A stretch of 43,058 bases of DNA from Edaphobacter sp. (GCA_025462755.1 JAOAPF010000373.1:1-43058); one strand, 5' to 3'; numbered from the stretch's first letter, positions 33,443 to 42,583 are shown. Made by a program: numbers and translations. The notes: a model not told the origin generated them from the letters alone.

Positions 33443-35425
33443 ATGTCCGCTCTTTCTCGTATTCTCCGAGTACCGGCCGCGATCCTGCTTCCCTTGTGTC
33501 TGGTCGCTATGACCGCTTGGGCCGCGCCGGTCAAAGTCCAGATGCAGATCACCGGCTACGTAATCAACGCCGATCTCGACCCGGCCGTGAATCGCCTGAC
33601 GGCAACCGCCGATGTGACCTTTACCGCGCTCGAAGAGCTGAACAACCCCACCTTTGAACTGAACAATGGCCTGCAGGTCACCAAGGCGACCGACACCCAG
33701 GGCAAACCACTGCAATATGAGCGCCTGACCAACAACAACACCGTGCGCTTTACCCTGGCTACGCCCCTGGCGAAGGGCACCACCACCACCTATCACTTCG
33801 AGTACTCCGGCGCCCTCAAGGGGGCCGACACCAGCCCGGTCGAAGGCATCAAGCTTGCCTCGGTCGAAGACCCGATCAGCATCCTGCTCTATCCCGGCCG
33901 CTGGTTCCCCATGACCGGCCTGTTCACCAACCGCTTCACCGCCGAGATGCACATCCGCGTACCCGGCGATGAGCGCGTCGTCGGCAGCGGCAGCGGAGTC
34001 GCCGCACAAAAAAGCCTGCCCGGCAACCGCACCGAGTTCACCTTCAAGTGGACCAAGCCGGGCTTCCCCGGCACCATCATCGCGGGCAAGTTTATCGACC
34101 CAATCACCGCCGGCAATATGCGCGTCTACGTCACGGAAAAGCACAAGGAATTCGCCCACGACTTCGCCAGCGCCGGCGAGCGCGAGTACCTCTATATGTC
34201 CGGCACCTTCGGCCAGCCCGAATCCACGCACATGAACCTGGTCGAGCTACCCGACGACGCCGTCTCCGCCGCATGGGCGCCCGAAATCGCAGCGATCGCC
34301 GGTAGCCGCATCGCCGCGCGCAACGAGCAGCGCCTGCTCTCGAACACCCTTGCCCATCAGTGGTGGGGCAGCCAGATCTCGCCCGCCACCATGAACGACG
34401 CCTGGATCACCAACGGCATGTCGCGCTACGCCGAGTTGCTGTACATCGAAGACTCCGCCGGCAAGAATGCATTTCAGTCCGCTATCACCGACATCTCTGC
34501 CGGCGCCCTGGCCTACGACACCGAGCCGCTGACTACCATCGGCCGGCTTGACCCCTTCTCCCCGCAGTTCCAGTCAATGACGCTCGAGAAGGGAGCGATG
34601 GTCTTCCACATGCTCCGCTGGGAGATGGGCAACGACGTCTTCGCCAAGTTCCTGCGGGACCTGCTGTCGCAATATACGGACAAATCGATCCGCACCTCGA
34701 ACGTGGAATCAGCCGCGCAGACCCAGTCCAATCTCGAGCTGACCGCCTTCTTCGCACAATGGCTCGACGGCACCGGCGCTCCCGCCTTTACGAACAAGTA
34801 CTCGGTCTTCCGCCTCGGCGATAACAAGGGCTTCCGCACCGTCGGAGCCGTGGAGCAGGATCTTGACCTTTTCCGCATGCCGGTCGAGCTGCGCATCGAG
34901 ACCGACGGCAAAACAGAGATCCGCCGCGTCGATGTCTCAGGCCCCGACTCGCACTACTCGGTCGAGACGTTCGGTCGCCCGCGCCGCATTCAGATCGACC
35001 CCGAGAACTGGCTGCTGAAGAGCACGCCTGATCTTGCCGTGCGTGTCGCTGTGTTGCGCGGACAGCAGCAGGTAGCCCAGGGAGATCTCACGGCAGCACT
35101 GGTCGAATACCAGAAGGCGCTCGACGCCAACAAGAACAGCTCGCTTGCCGCCTATCGTATCGGCGAAATCTTCTTGATGCAGCGCAACTACCAGTCGGCC
35201 GCGAACTCCTTCCGCGATGCCCTCCGCGGGGACGGCGACCCCAAATGGGTCGAGGTGTGGAGCCACATCGAACTGGCCCGCATCTTCGACTGCACCGGGC
35301 AGCGCGACCGCGCCGTCAACGAATACCGCCTCGCGGTTCAGAGCAACGACAACACCCAGGGCGCAGTCAACGAGGCCCGTTCCTCCATGCAGACACCCTA
35401 CAAGTGCCAACGCACCGAGAATTAA
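33443..35425 (+). CDS. Exported M1-peptidase-like protein without active site, with TPRs
   Basis: This gene encodes 660 residues from the ATG at 33443. A signal peptide (1-27, ILLPLCLVAMTAWA) precedes an M1 N-terminal beta-domain (about 30-240), a thermolysin-like domain (about 250-460) and TPR helices (about 545-640, with GDLTAALVEYQKAL and NYQSAANSFRDAL). The peptidase site is recognisable but degenerate: HELAH is NTLAH (Asn301, Thr302, His305), the third zinc ligand at x18 is Asn324 instead of Glu, GAMEN is missing, and the YxKG tyrosine position reads Leu in LEKGA. The scaffold is well kept (HQWWG, WITNG). It is therefore probably a non-catalytic periplasmic or envelope scaffold. It follows lpxB by 47 bp and may share its transcript. 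Confidence 0.88.
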   Translation: MSALSRILRVPAAILLPLCLVAMTAWAAPVKVQMQITGYVINADLDPAVNRLTATADVTFTALEELNNPTFELNNGLQVTKATDTQGKPLQYERLTNNNTVRFTLATPLAKGTTTTYHFEYSGALKGADTSPVEGIKLASVEDPISILLYPGRWFPMTGLFTNRFTAEMHIRVPGDERVVGSGSGVAAQKSLPGNRTEFTFKWTKPGFPGTIIAGKFIDPITAGNMRVYVTEKHKEFAHDFASAGEREYLYMSGTFGQPESTHMNLVELPDDAVSAAWAPEIAAIAGSRIAARNEQRLLSNTLAHQWWGSQISPATMNDAWITNGMSRYAELLYIEDSAGKNAFQSAITDISAGALAYDTEPLTTIGRLDPFSPQFQSMTLEKGAMVFHMLRWEMGNDVFAKFLRDLLSQYTDKSIRTSNVESAAQTQSNLELTAFFAQWLDGTGAPAFTNKYSVFRLGDNKGFRTVGAVEQDLDLFRMPVELRIETDGKTEIRRVDVSGPDSHYSVETFGRPRRIQIDPENWLLKSTPDLAVRVAVLRGQQQVAQGDLTAALVEYQKALDANKNSSLAAYRIGEIFLMQRNYQSAANSFRDALRGDGDPKWVEVWSHIELARIFDCTGQRDRAVNEYRLAVQSNDNTQGAVNEARSSMQTPYKCQRTEN

Positions 35426-35588
35426 GACGATTTAGTTCCAGGGCTCCTGTCTGGACTAGACTAATTGACCATTTTCCAACAGGAGATCGAAGAGATGTTC
35501 TACGGGAAGAAATGAAGCTGATTTTCGACGCTCGTCTCCTTCTATCTATGAGACGGTAGAAAATTCGCCACGGCACTGAGCGCGCGGC

Positions 35589-36830
35589 CTACTCGTACCG
35601 GAGCGCCTCAATCGGGTCGAGACTCGCCGCCTTCATCGCCGGAATCATCCCGCTGATTGTCCCCACAATCACCAGAATCACCGTAGCCATCAGAACACTG
35701 TTTGGCGAGATGATCAGATGAATATCGCCGGCGTCCGCGTGCGAAGCCAGCGCGCTGTAGAACGTGATCTTGCCGACGATTCTCGCGACCGCGTAGGCCA
35801 GCGCAATGCCTCCAGCACCGCCGACGCCCGAGATCACGAGCGCCTCCGCCAGAAACTGCAACAGAATATGCCGTCTCCGCGCCCCCAGCGCCTTTTCAAC
35901 CCCAATCTCGCGGGTCCTCTGCTGCACGCTCACCAGCATGATGTTCATCAGCCCGATTCCCGCAATACCCAGGGTCAGCGCGCCGATAAACAGCAGCAGC
36001 ACCTGCAGCCCCAGCGAGATCATGCGGAACTGCGTCAGCTGCTCCATAATGTTGGCGACGAAGACAGCACGCCGATCCGTTGGACGGTAGTTGTGCGCCG
36101 CAGCCAGCGTCTTACGCAGCGCCTGCTCCACCGCCTTCGGCTGGCCCTTATAGTCCATCCAGATGCCGTCAAGGTACTTCGTGTCTTTAATGTCACCCAT
36201 CGTGGTGAAGGGCACGTTCACGACTCGGTTGATGTCGTTGTTATCGCCCTCCTGCATCTTCGGACCGAGGACCCCCACGATCTCAAAGCTCACGCCGTTC
36301 AACCTGATCTTCTGCCCGATCGCATACAGGCCCGAGAAGAGCTTGGTCTTCGCCTCCGAGCCAATGATCACCACGTGTGCCCGCTGTTGCACGTCATCCT
36401 GCGTCAGCAGGCGGCCCTCGGCAAGCTCCATCTTCTGAATCGACTGCAGTTCCGGGGTAATCCCCGTGACGTCCCAGTTGAAACTGTGCAGCTCGTTCTG
36501 CACCGGAACCGTCTTGTCCACCGTCGGCGCCACGCGAAGAATTCCCGGCACTGTCTCCTGGATGCGTTCGACGTCCTCCATGGTCAGCCGCACTTTGACG
36601 CCGGCCTTCTCGCCGCCCGCCTGTTCGCTGGTGCGCCCGGGAAAGACGCCGATCATGTTGGTGCCCCACTGCGCAAAGATGTTCTCGAACGCCTGGCCGA
36701 ATCCGGCGCCATAGGCCAGCAGCAGCACCACCGTCGCGATCCCCCACGCCATGCCCACCACCGTGATCATGGTCCGCCGGCGATTATGTTTCATCGCCTC
36801 CACTGCCTGCCCGAAGATGTCGCTCAGCAT
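35589..36830 (-). CDS. MacB-type ABC transporter permease (second of pair)
   Basis: This gene encodes 413 residues from the ATG at 36830. An N-terminal transmembrane helix (about 22-45) is followed by a large periplasmic MacB_PCD domain (about 50-270, with NELHSFNWDVTGITPELQ and ALRKTLAAAHNY) and three C-terminal FtsX helices (about 280-400, including GIGLMNIMLVSVQQRTREIGVEKALGA). This is the mechanotransmission-type permease of lipoprotein, macrolide or virulence-factor systems. It has no ATPase domain and no ATPase or membrane-fusion gene is adjacent. It starts 6 bp after the stop of a homologous permease gene, so the two are a heterodimer candidate or a duplication. Confidence 0.9.
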   Translation of the reverse strand: MLSDIFGQAVEAMKHNRRRTMITVVGMAWGIATVVLLLAYGAGFGQAFENIFAQWGTNMIGVFPGRTSEQAGGEKAGVKVRLTMEDVERIQETVPGILRVAPTVDKTVPVQNELHSFNWDVTGITPELQSIQKMELAEGRLLTQDDVQQRAHVVIIGSEAKTKLFSGLYAIGQKIRLNGVSFEIVGVLGPKMQEGDNNDINRVVNVPFTTMGDIKDTKYLDGIWMDYKGQPKAVEQALRKTLAAAHNYRPTDRRAVFVANIMEQLTQFRMISLGLQVLLLFIGALTLGIAGIGLMNIMLVSVQQRTREIGVEKALGARRRHILLQFLAEALVISGVGGAGGIALAYAVARIVGKITFYSALASHADAGDIHLIISPNSVLMATVILVIVGTISGMIPAMKAASLDPIEALRYE

Positions 36831-36836
36831 AGGCCG

Positions 36837-38102
36837 CTACTCCTTCCGCAACGCTTCGACCGGCTGCAGCATCGCCGCCTGCCGTGCCGGATAGAGTCCC
36901 GCCACAATTCCGCACAGCATCAGCGATCCCATCGCCATTGCCGCAGACCACGGCACCAGCCGCGGCGGATCGAACCCCATTTCGTTGTTCCCCACCGCCG
37001 AACCCAGGGCTCCCATCAGCGCAGCCGCCCCCACAATGCCGATCAGGCCACTCAATCCCGTCAGCGTCAGACCCTCAAGAAAGAATTGGAACAGAATGCT
37101 GCGGTTGGTCGCACCCAGCGCTTTCCGCAGTCCAATCTCCTTCGTCCGCTCCGTCACCGTCACCAGCATGATATTGATGATCCCCACCGCGCCCAATGCC
37201 AGCGTCACGATGCCCACGCCTCCAAGAAATATATCCATCGCCGTAAAGATCATCCCCACCATGCGGTTCGACTTGATGGTGTCCCACTCCTCAAACGCCT
37301 CCTTGGCCTTGGGATCGAACCCATGCCGGGTGGCGATGATGCGATGCACCTCGGTTTTCGCCGTCTCGTTCAGGTCCTCGGTCAGCGGTTGATATTGAAT
37401 CGACGTGATCGAGTCCGGCGGTATGTTCTCGCCAGTCAGCGGGAAGAACTCCAGCATTGTGGTGAGCGGAATATAGATCCTCTGATTGTCCCCGTCATTA
37501 TTTCCGCGTCCAATCTTGGTCGCTACGCCAATCACCTGAAATCGGTATCCATTCAGCGTGATATAAGCTCCCAGCGAAGGGCGTCCGGGAAACAGAAGTT
37601 TCTCCATCTTCTGGCCCAGAACCACTACTTGCGCTCGATGGGTCACATCGTCCAGATTGAGAAACCGCCCCTGTGCTAACGGTAGATGACGTATCTCGGG
37701 GTAGCTCAGTTCGACGCCCATCACCTGCCCGCCGGCGCTCGAAAACTCGCTCACCTGTTTCAAATCGCTGCGCTGGATGAAGGCCGTAGCATTCCTAACA
37801 TCGGGCGCAGCGGCGCGAATCGCGTCGGCATCGCTTACCGTCAACTTATATGGATGCATCCCCACGTGTTGCTCCGGCAGCACCGGGATCGTGCCTCCCC
37901 ACATCATGATCAGGTCGGTGCCAAGCTCAGACAGCCCCCTGCGCTGCCCCGAGCGAAACCCCTCGCCCAGCCCAATCAACAGCAGCAGCGACGCCACGCC
38001 CCACGCAATACCAAACATCGTCAGGAACGACCGGAGCTTGTTAGCCCCAATCGAGCGAAACACCTGATCAAAGATATGGAACAGAGCGCGCATGACCATC
38101 AT
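36837..38102 (-). CDS. MacB-type ABC transporter permease (first of pair)
   Basis: This gene encodes 421 residues from the ATG at 38102; ATGs at 38099 and 38093 are alternatives. It has the same layout as the gene that follows: N-terminal helix (about 22-46), periplasmic MacB_PCD domain (about 50-285) and three C-terminal helices (about 290-410) with GAVGIINIMLVTVTERTKEIGLRKALGA and QFFLEGLTLTGLSGLIG. The two proteins are clearly homologous in the ENA/GxxREIGxRKALGA region. They face the same way and are 6 bp apart. An ATPase partner must be encoded elsewhere, as it is missing on both sides. The gene is preceded by a 118-bp gap. Confidence 0.9.
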   Translation of the reverse strand: MMVMRALFHIFDQVFRSIGANKLRSFLTMFGIAWGVASLLLLIGLGEGFRSGQRRGLSELGTDLIMMWGGTIPVLPEQHVGMHPYKLTVSDADAIRAAAPDVRNATAFIQRSDLKQVSEFSSAGGQVMGVELSYPEIRHLPLAQGRFLNLDDVTHRAQVVVLGQKMEKLLFPGRPSLGAYITLNGYRFQVIGVATKIGRGNNDGDNQRIYIPLTTMLEFFPLTGENIPPDSITSIQYQPLTEDLNETAKTEVHRIIATRHGFDPKAKEAFEEWDTIKSNRMVGMIFTAMDIFLGGVGIVTLALGAVGIINIMLVTVTERTKEIGLRKALGATNRSILFQFFLEGLTLTGLSGLIGIVGAAALMGALGSAVGNNEMGFDPPRLVPWSAAMAMGSLMLCGIVAGLYPARQAAMLQPVEALRKE

Positions 38103-38220
38103 TGGACTCAGAACTCCCGTAGTTTGTTACGCAAACGCGCTCCAAACGGTTCCCTTGTCCTAACCACCCTTCGTGGATCTCTCGGCTGACTGCTATTGAT
38201 CCCGGAAATCTACCGAAAGC

Positions 38221-38811
38221 CTACATCAGGACGTTCTTCATCAACAATGGCACTTCCGGATCAGCCTCCCGCCGCACCTCAACCCCAAGCGCCTGCAGGA
38301 ACTTATCCACAGCCGCCAGCGTCGAGCCGGCAACCGCTGCCGGATACAGCAACCGAACCACCGGTGGCACTCCGGCATCCCCGCGAAGAAGATTGCCGCG
38401 CACTGCAACGCACCGCTCCGGGCGGTACACACACGAAGCCAGATCCGTGATGCTCAGCGCATAACTCGGCGTGCACAAAATGGTCTTCGGCGGGGCCATG
38501 CGGTCGATCATGCTGAAGATCTCCAGCTTCGACTCCAGTTCGTCCGGCACGAAGTCCAACGCGACATCCGCCTCACGAACGGCATCTTCCACCGTCAACG
38601 CCAGCTCCAGCCGGCCTGCAGTTCCGCGCCGGCTCAGATCGGCGTAGTCCGCCTCCGCCTTCCGCAGATTGGCTGGCATCACGTCTTCCAGCACAACATG
38701 AAAGCCCGCGCCTGCACACGCCAAAGCAAAATTCCGGCCCGCCACCCCGGCCCCGATGACAGCGACCCTGCGAATCTCAACCGACGGCTGGACCGCAGCC
38801 GCCTCGTTCAC
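38221..38811 (-). CDS. Truncated 3-hydroxyacyl-CoA dehydrogenase-like NAD-binding protein
   Basis: This gene encodes 196 residues from a GTG at 38811 that overlaps the preceding stop (GTGA). It carries only the NAD(P)-binding Rossmann domain of the 3-hydroxyacyl-CoA dehydrogenase family: GAGVAG (20-25), the acidic end of strand 2 (VVLEDV), VEDAVREADVALDFVPDELESK and the LSITDLA helix. The segment that would carry the catalytic histidine (GMHF in true enzymes) reads AVRGNL here, and the C-terminal helical domain is absent. It is therefore unlikely to be an active hydroxyacyl-CoA dehydrogenase; it may be a regulator or pseudo-oxidoreductase. No frameshift is apparent, and the reading frame closes normally. 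Confidence 0.72.
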   Translation of the reverse strand: MNEAAAVQPSVEIRRVAVIGAGVAGRNFALACAGAGFHVVLEDVMPANLRKAEADYADLSRRGTAGRLELALTVEDAVREADVALDFVPDELESKLEIFSMIDRMAPPKTILCTPSYALSITDLASCVYRPERCVAVRGNLLRGDAGVPPVVRLLYPAAVAGSTLAAVDKFLQALGVEVRREADPEVPLLMKNVLM

Positions 38812-38993
38812 TTCTTGCTCGCGACAGCCGTGATCACAGATTCGTAGCTCGGCTCCGCGGCCTTGATGTGATCTGAAACGCGCTGGCGTTCGTCGTCAGT
38901 CAACGATGGCAGCACCGCAAGAATCCGGCGCAATGTTACAGAAATATCGTCAACGTAGTTCATGGTGCGGATGGCTTCGCCAGAGAGAGGCAT
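38808..38993 (-). CDS. Small 61-residue protein, unknown function
   Basis: This gene encodes 61 residues from the ATG at 38993, supported by AGGAGC about eight bases upstream. It is mostly helical and charged (DISVTLRRILAVLPSLTDDERQRVSDHIKAAEP), without a membrane segment or signal. Its stop overlaps the next gene's start as GTGA, a tight coupling that argues it is a real gene co-made with the HCDH-like protein. It follows malQ by 37 bp. I do not recognise the family; the pattern of a small helical protein next to a pseudo-oxidoreductase suggests a partner subunit, which is inference only. Confidence 0.7.
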   Translation of the reverse strand: MPLSGEAIRTMNYVDDISVTLRRILAVLPSLTDDERQRVSDHIKAAEPSYESVITAVASKK

Positions 38994-39030
38994 TCGTGTT
39001 GCTCCTGAAAAAGTAAGGTACCTCTCCAGT

Positions 39031-40626
39031 CTAAACGTTCGCGCCCAGCTCTGCCCGTTTCGACGCCTCTTCGACCGGCTTGCCCGCCTCGCCGCCCTCC
39101 ACCGGCTTCTCGTAGCCGTCGCGATCGGTCATCTCCATCAACGCCGCCAGCTTGATCGCGAAGTCGGGATGCACCGCATGCAGGTTGTACCTCCAGGTCC
39201 AGTTCCCCGCCCCCGCCGAGGGCGTATTCATCCTCGCCTCGCTGCCCAGGTGCAGCACATCCTGCATGGGAAAAACACACAGGTTCGCGACCGACCGCGC
39301 CGCCGCGCGCATCATCGCCCACACGATGTCGCCCTCATGCTCGATCGTTTGGAGGTACGTCTGCACGTGAGCGCGTTCCACCTCAGTCGCATCTTCGCGC
39401 CACCAGCCCAGCGTCGTATTGTTGTCGTGCGTGCCGGTGTACGCGACAGTGTTCGGAACATAGCGGTGCGGAAGATACAGATGCGCGCCGCGATCCGAAA
39501 ACCCAAATTGCAGAATCCGCATTCCCGGCATGCCGAAGTGCTCGCGCAACTCGTCCACCTCAGGCGTGATCAGACCGAGATCCTCAGCGATAAACGGCAG
39601 GTTGCCGAAGACCTCCTTCAGCCGCTGGAAGAGCTCGTGTCCGGGAGCCTTCACCCACTGCCCATTGATCGCAGTCTCTTCGTCCGCAGGAATCGACCAG
39701 TACGCCTCGAAGCCGCGGAAGTGGTCGAGGCGAATCACGTCATACAGCGTCAAAGCACGCCGAATCCGCGCCACCCACCAATCGAATCCGCGCTCCTTCA
39801 TGAGCCCCCACCTGTACAGCGGATTCCCCCAGCGCTGGCCCGTCGGTGAAAAATAATCCGGCGGCACGCCCGAGATGCGAACCGGCTTCAGATTCTCATC
39901 CAGCTCGAAGAGCTCAGGATGCGTCCACACATCGGCGCTGTCCATATTCACGAAGATGGCAACATCGCCCAGAACGCGAATCTTGCGTTCCGCACAGTAG
40001 GCCCGCAGCGCGCACCACTGCTCGTTGAAGAAGAACTGAATCACCTGCTCGATCGCCAGCTCGCGGCCATGCTCGTTCATCACCTTCGCCATCGCATCGT
40101 CTTGCCGGCGGGCATATTCCGGCGGCCACTCGTTCCAACTGGCGTAGTTGTAGATTCGCCGCAGCACATTGAACATGGCATAGTCGGGCAGCCACGAGAC
40201 ATTCTCCTCACAGAATCTATGGAACCGCGCTCGCTGGTCGTCCGGCGCACGATCAAGAAAGTTCGCCGCCGCCTCCTCGATTAGCGGCAGCTTCAGGCGA
40301 TGCGCCGCCCCAAAGTCTGCAGGTCCATCATGTCCGGGCAGCCCTGCGATCCGTTCCCCCGCGATCCATCCATCGCGCACCAGTAGCTCCACGCTGATCA
40401 GCACCGGATTACCCGCAAACGCCGACAACGCCGAGTAAGGAGAGCTGCCATATCCCGTCGGGCTCAACGGCAGCACCTGCCACATTCGCTGCTTCGCCGC
40501 CGCCAGGAAGTCCACAAACGCATACGCCGCAGGCCCAAAATCCCCAACCCCACCGTACGAAGGCAACGACGTCACATGCAGCAGAACACCCGACAGACGA
40601 TCCTGATTGCTTGCTTCCCCACTCAT
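39031..40626 (-). CDS. malQ: 4-alpha-glucanotransferase MalQ (GH77)
   Basis: This gene encodes 531 residues from the ATG at 40626; ATG 40650 and TTG 40659 are alternatives, and none has a strong Shine-Dalgarno. GH77 features: LLHVTSLPSYGGVGDFG at the N-terminus, WQVLPLSPTGYGSSPYS, the nucleophile Asp301 in IRLDHFRGFEAYW, acid/base Glu in FIAEDLG and the third acid in TGTHDNNTT. It transfers alpha-1,4-glucan segments between maltooligosaccharides and feeds glycogen/maltodextrin metabolism. It is first in a possible three-gene unit with the 61-residue protein and the HCDH-like gene, although a functional link is not evident. It is divergent from the amidohydrolase gene. Confidence 0.95.
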   Translation of the reverse strand: MSGEASNQDRLSGVLLHVTSLPSYGGVGDFGPAAYAFVDFLAAAKQRMWQVLPLSPTGYGSSPYSALSAFAGNPVLISVELLVRDGWIAGERIAGLPGHDGPADFGAAHRLKLPLIEEAAANFLDRAPDDQRARFHRFCEENVSWLPDYAMFNVLRRIYNYASWNEWPPEYARRQDDAMAKVMNEHGRELAIEQVIQFFFNEQWCALRAYCAERKIRVLGDVAIFVNMDSADVWTHPELFELDENLKPVRISGVPPDYFSPTGQRWGNPLYRWGLMKERGFDWWVARIRRALTLYDVIRLDHFRGFEAYWSIPADEETAINGQWVKAPGHELFQRLKEVFGNLPFIAEDLGLITPEVDELREHFGMPGMRILQFGFSDRGAHLYLPHRYVPNTVAYTGTHDNNTTLGWWREDATEVERAHVQTYLQTIEHEGDIVWAMMRAAARSVANLCVFPMQDVLHLGSEARMNTPSAGAGNWTWRYNLHAVHPDFAIKLAALMEMTDRDGYEKPVEGGEAGKPVEEASKRAELGANV

Positions 40627-40720
40627 CGAAACCCCCGAAACCTTCAACATAGGATGCAAAAATCATACGTCGGCGGCGGCCACGACCGCATGATACGATC
40701 GCCCAACACCAAATCAACTA

Positions 40721-42529
40721 ATGACAACAGGGGTTCCTGTGATTGAGATAGCTCTGTCCCGCAAGGCGTTCTTGTTCTTCGCTGTTCTACTGCTCAGCCT
40801 CTCCACGTCCTGTCTCACAAAAACCGCATCCGCACAGGCCGCGACAAAAGCCGATACGGTGCTGATTAACGGAACCATCCTTACAGTGGACGCCAAGGAC
40901 TCCGTCGCCGAAGCTCTCGCCATACAAGCCGGAAAGATCATCGCGGTTGGCTCAAAGCAGCAGATACTCGCCCTCATCGACGCGCATACCCAGGTCCTCG
41001 ATCTCCACGGCAGAACCGCCACCCCCGGACTCATCGACACCCACGGCCACTATCAGGATGGCGGCGTCGACGAGTTGTACAACATCGAGCTGACCGACGC
41101 CAAAAGCGTCGCCGAGATCGTCCGCCGCGTCCAGACGAGGGTTGCCATCACCAAACCCGGCGAATGGGTACTCGGCTCCGGCTGGGACGAGGGCAAACTC
41201 GCCGAGAACCGATACGTCTACGCCTCCGACCTCGACAAAGTCTCACCCAACAACCCGGTCTGGCTGCAAAACATAACCGGACACTACGGTGCGGTCAACA
41301 GTTACGCTCTGCGCCTCGCGCACATCAACGCCGACACCAGGAATCCCCCCGCAGGCACCATCGATCGCGACGCCTCTGGTGCCGTTACCGGCGTCCTCAA
41401 GGAGCAGGCCAACGTCGCAATGATTGCAATCATCCCGCAGCCTTCCATTGAGCATCGCAAGCAGGGCATCCTCAAAAGCATCGAAAACCTGCACCATGAA
41501 GGCATGACCGCCATCAAAGAAATCGGCAGCCCTCGCACATGGACCGCCTACAAGGAGCTGCTCGCTGAAGGAAAGTTGGACGAGCGCGTCTGCATGCTCT
41601 GGCGCGCAGATAACTCGCTCGAAACCGCTAAGGCCGCGTTAGCAGAGATTCAGAAGAACCCTCGTCCTCCGCAGTCCCTCGGCGACGGAAGACTCGTCGC
41701 CTGCGGCGCCAAAATCTTCATGGATGGCAGTACCGCCGGCCGAACCGCATGGGTCTACCAACCATGGCACAAGAATTTCACCGAGATCGATGAAGGCAAT
41801 GTCGGCTACCCGAATATGGACCCTGAAGTCTACCGCCAGATGGTGCGCCTCTTCCATCAGGCCGGCATAACCGTTGGGACGCACGCCATAGGCGACCGCG
41901 CCATCGATTGGGTGGTCGACACCTACGCTCTACTCCTCAAAGAAACCCCCACGCCCGGCCTCCGCCACACCATCATCCACGCCTATCTCCCGACACCCCA
42001 CGCCGTAAGCACCATGGCCACCCTGCAGAAGCAGTACGACGCCGGCTATCCGGAGCTGCAACCCGGTTTCCTCTGGTCCATCGGCAAGACAATCACCGCC
42101 AGCCTCGGCCCCGATCGCGTCCCCCGCACTATGCCCCTCAAGACTTACCTCGATAACGGAGTCCGCTGGGGCGGAGGATCCGACTACTACGTCACTCCCC
42201 TCGCCGCGCGCTACGGTCTATGGGCATCGGTTGAGCGCGAGACTCTCGCCGGCACCCACCCCTTCGGCACGTCCGAAGCCGTAGATGTGCACACAGCCCT
42301 GCGCTCCTACACCGCATGGGCCGCGCCCCTTCTCTTCCTCGAAGACAAGGTCGGCACGCTCGAGCCCGGCAAGAGAGCGGACATAGCCCTCTGGGATTCG
42401 AATCTCTACGCCATTCCGCCCGAAAAGCTCAAAGACATCAAATGTGAGATGACCATCCTGAACGGCAAGATCGTCTACAAAGACGACCACACCCTCATCA
42501 CGTCGACTCCACTCAACAAACATCCCTGA
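40721..42529 (+). CDS. Exported YtcJ-type amidohydrolase
   Basis: This gene encodes 602 residues from the ATG at 40721; a GTG at 40739 with AGGGG upstream is an alternative. The hydrophobic N-terminus (ALSRKAFLFFAVLLLSLSTSC) is a signal peptide or weak lipobox. It has the amidohydrolase TIM-barrel of the YtcJ family: TPGLIDTHGH (first metal ligands), the WVLGSGWDEGKL and YDLYASDLD-like region, GAKIFMDGSTAG, VGTHAIGDRAIDWV, GGGSDYYVTP, and the C-terminal EPGKRADIALWD beta-domain. YtcJ enzymes are amide/imide hydrolases with variable substrates, and several related ones are periplasmic. The substrate cannot be assigned. Two histidines (DTHGH) and the later HAIGD point to an intact metal site. 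Confidence 0.88.
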   Translation: MTTGVPVIEIALSRKAFLFFAVLLLSLSTSCLTKTASAQAATKADTVLINGTILTVDAKDSVAEALAIQAGKIIAVGSKQQILALIDAHTQVLDLHGRTATPGLIDTHGHYQDGGVDELYNIELTDAKSVAEIVRRVQTRVAITKPGEWVLGSGWDEGKLAENRYVYASDLDKVSPNNPVWLQNITGHYGAVNSYALRLAHINADTRNPPAGTIDRDASGAVTGVLKEQANVAMIAIIPQPSIEHRKQGILKSIENLHHEGMTAIKEIGSPRTWTAYKELLAEGKLDERVCMLWRADNSLETAKAALAEIQKNPRPPQSLGDGRLVACGAKIFMDGSTAGRTAWVYQPWHKNFTEIDEGNVGYPNMDPEVYRQMVRLFHQAGITVGTHAIGDRAIDWVVDTYALLLKETPTPGLRHTIIHAYLPTPHAVSTMATLQKQYDAGYPELQPGFLWSIGKTITASLGPDRVPRTMPLKTYLDNGVRWGGGSDYYVTPLAARYGLWASVERETLAGTHPFGTSEAVDVHTALRSYTAWAAPLLFLEDKVGTLEPGKRADIALWDSNLYAIPPEKLKDIKCEMTILNGKIVYKDDHTLITSTPLNKHP

Positions 42530-42550
42530 ATCGCAGCGATCTGCCGCCCA

Positions 42551-42583
42551 AAAAAATTACCCCAGGGCCGAAGCCCCGGGGTA
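42551..42583 (-). terminator. Intrinsic terminator of the isomerase gene
   Basis: On the minus strand, TACCCC-GGGGC, a TTCG tetraloop, GCCC-TGGGGTA (one mismatch) is followed by a seven-T tract (42551-42557). The C(UUCG)G loop is exceptionally stable. It lies 24 bases after the TAA of the isomerase gene at 42607 and also faces the 3' end of the amidohydrolase gene. Confidence 0.88.

Noticed and set aside
35513..35560. A 15-codon frame with a possible Shine-Dalgarno in the gap between the M1-like and MacB-like genes
   Set aside because: It is too short to judge, with no conservation information; a nearby 6-bp inverted repeat (35533-35555) with an 11-base loop is also too weak to call a terminator.
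35718..37679. A 653-codon plus-strand open frame
   Set aside because: It is antisense to the two MacB-type permeases, with a His/Arg/Gln-rich translation and no domain.
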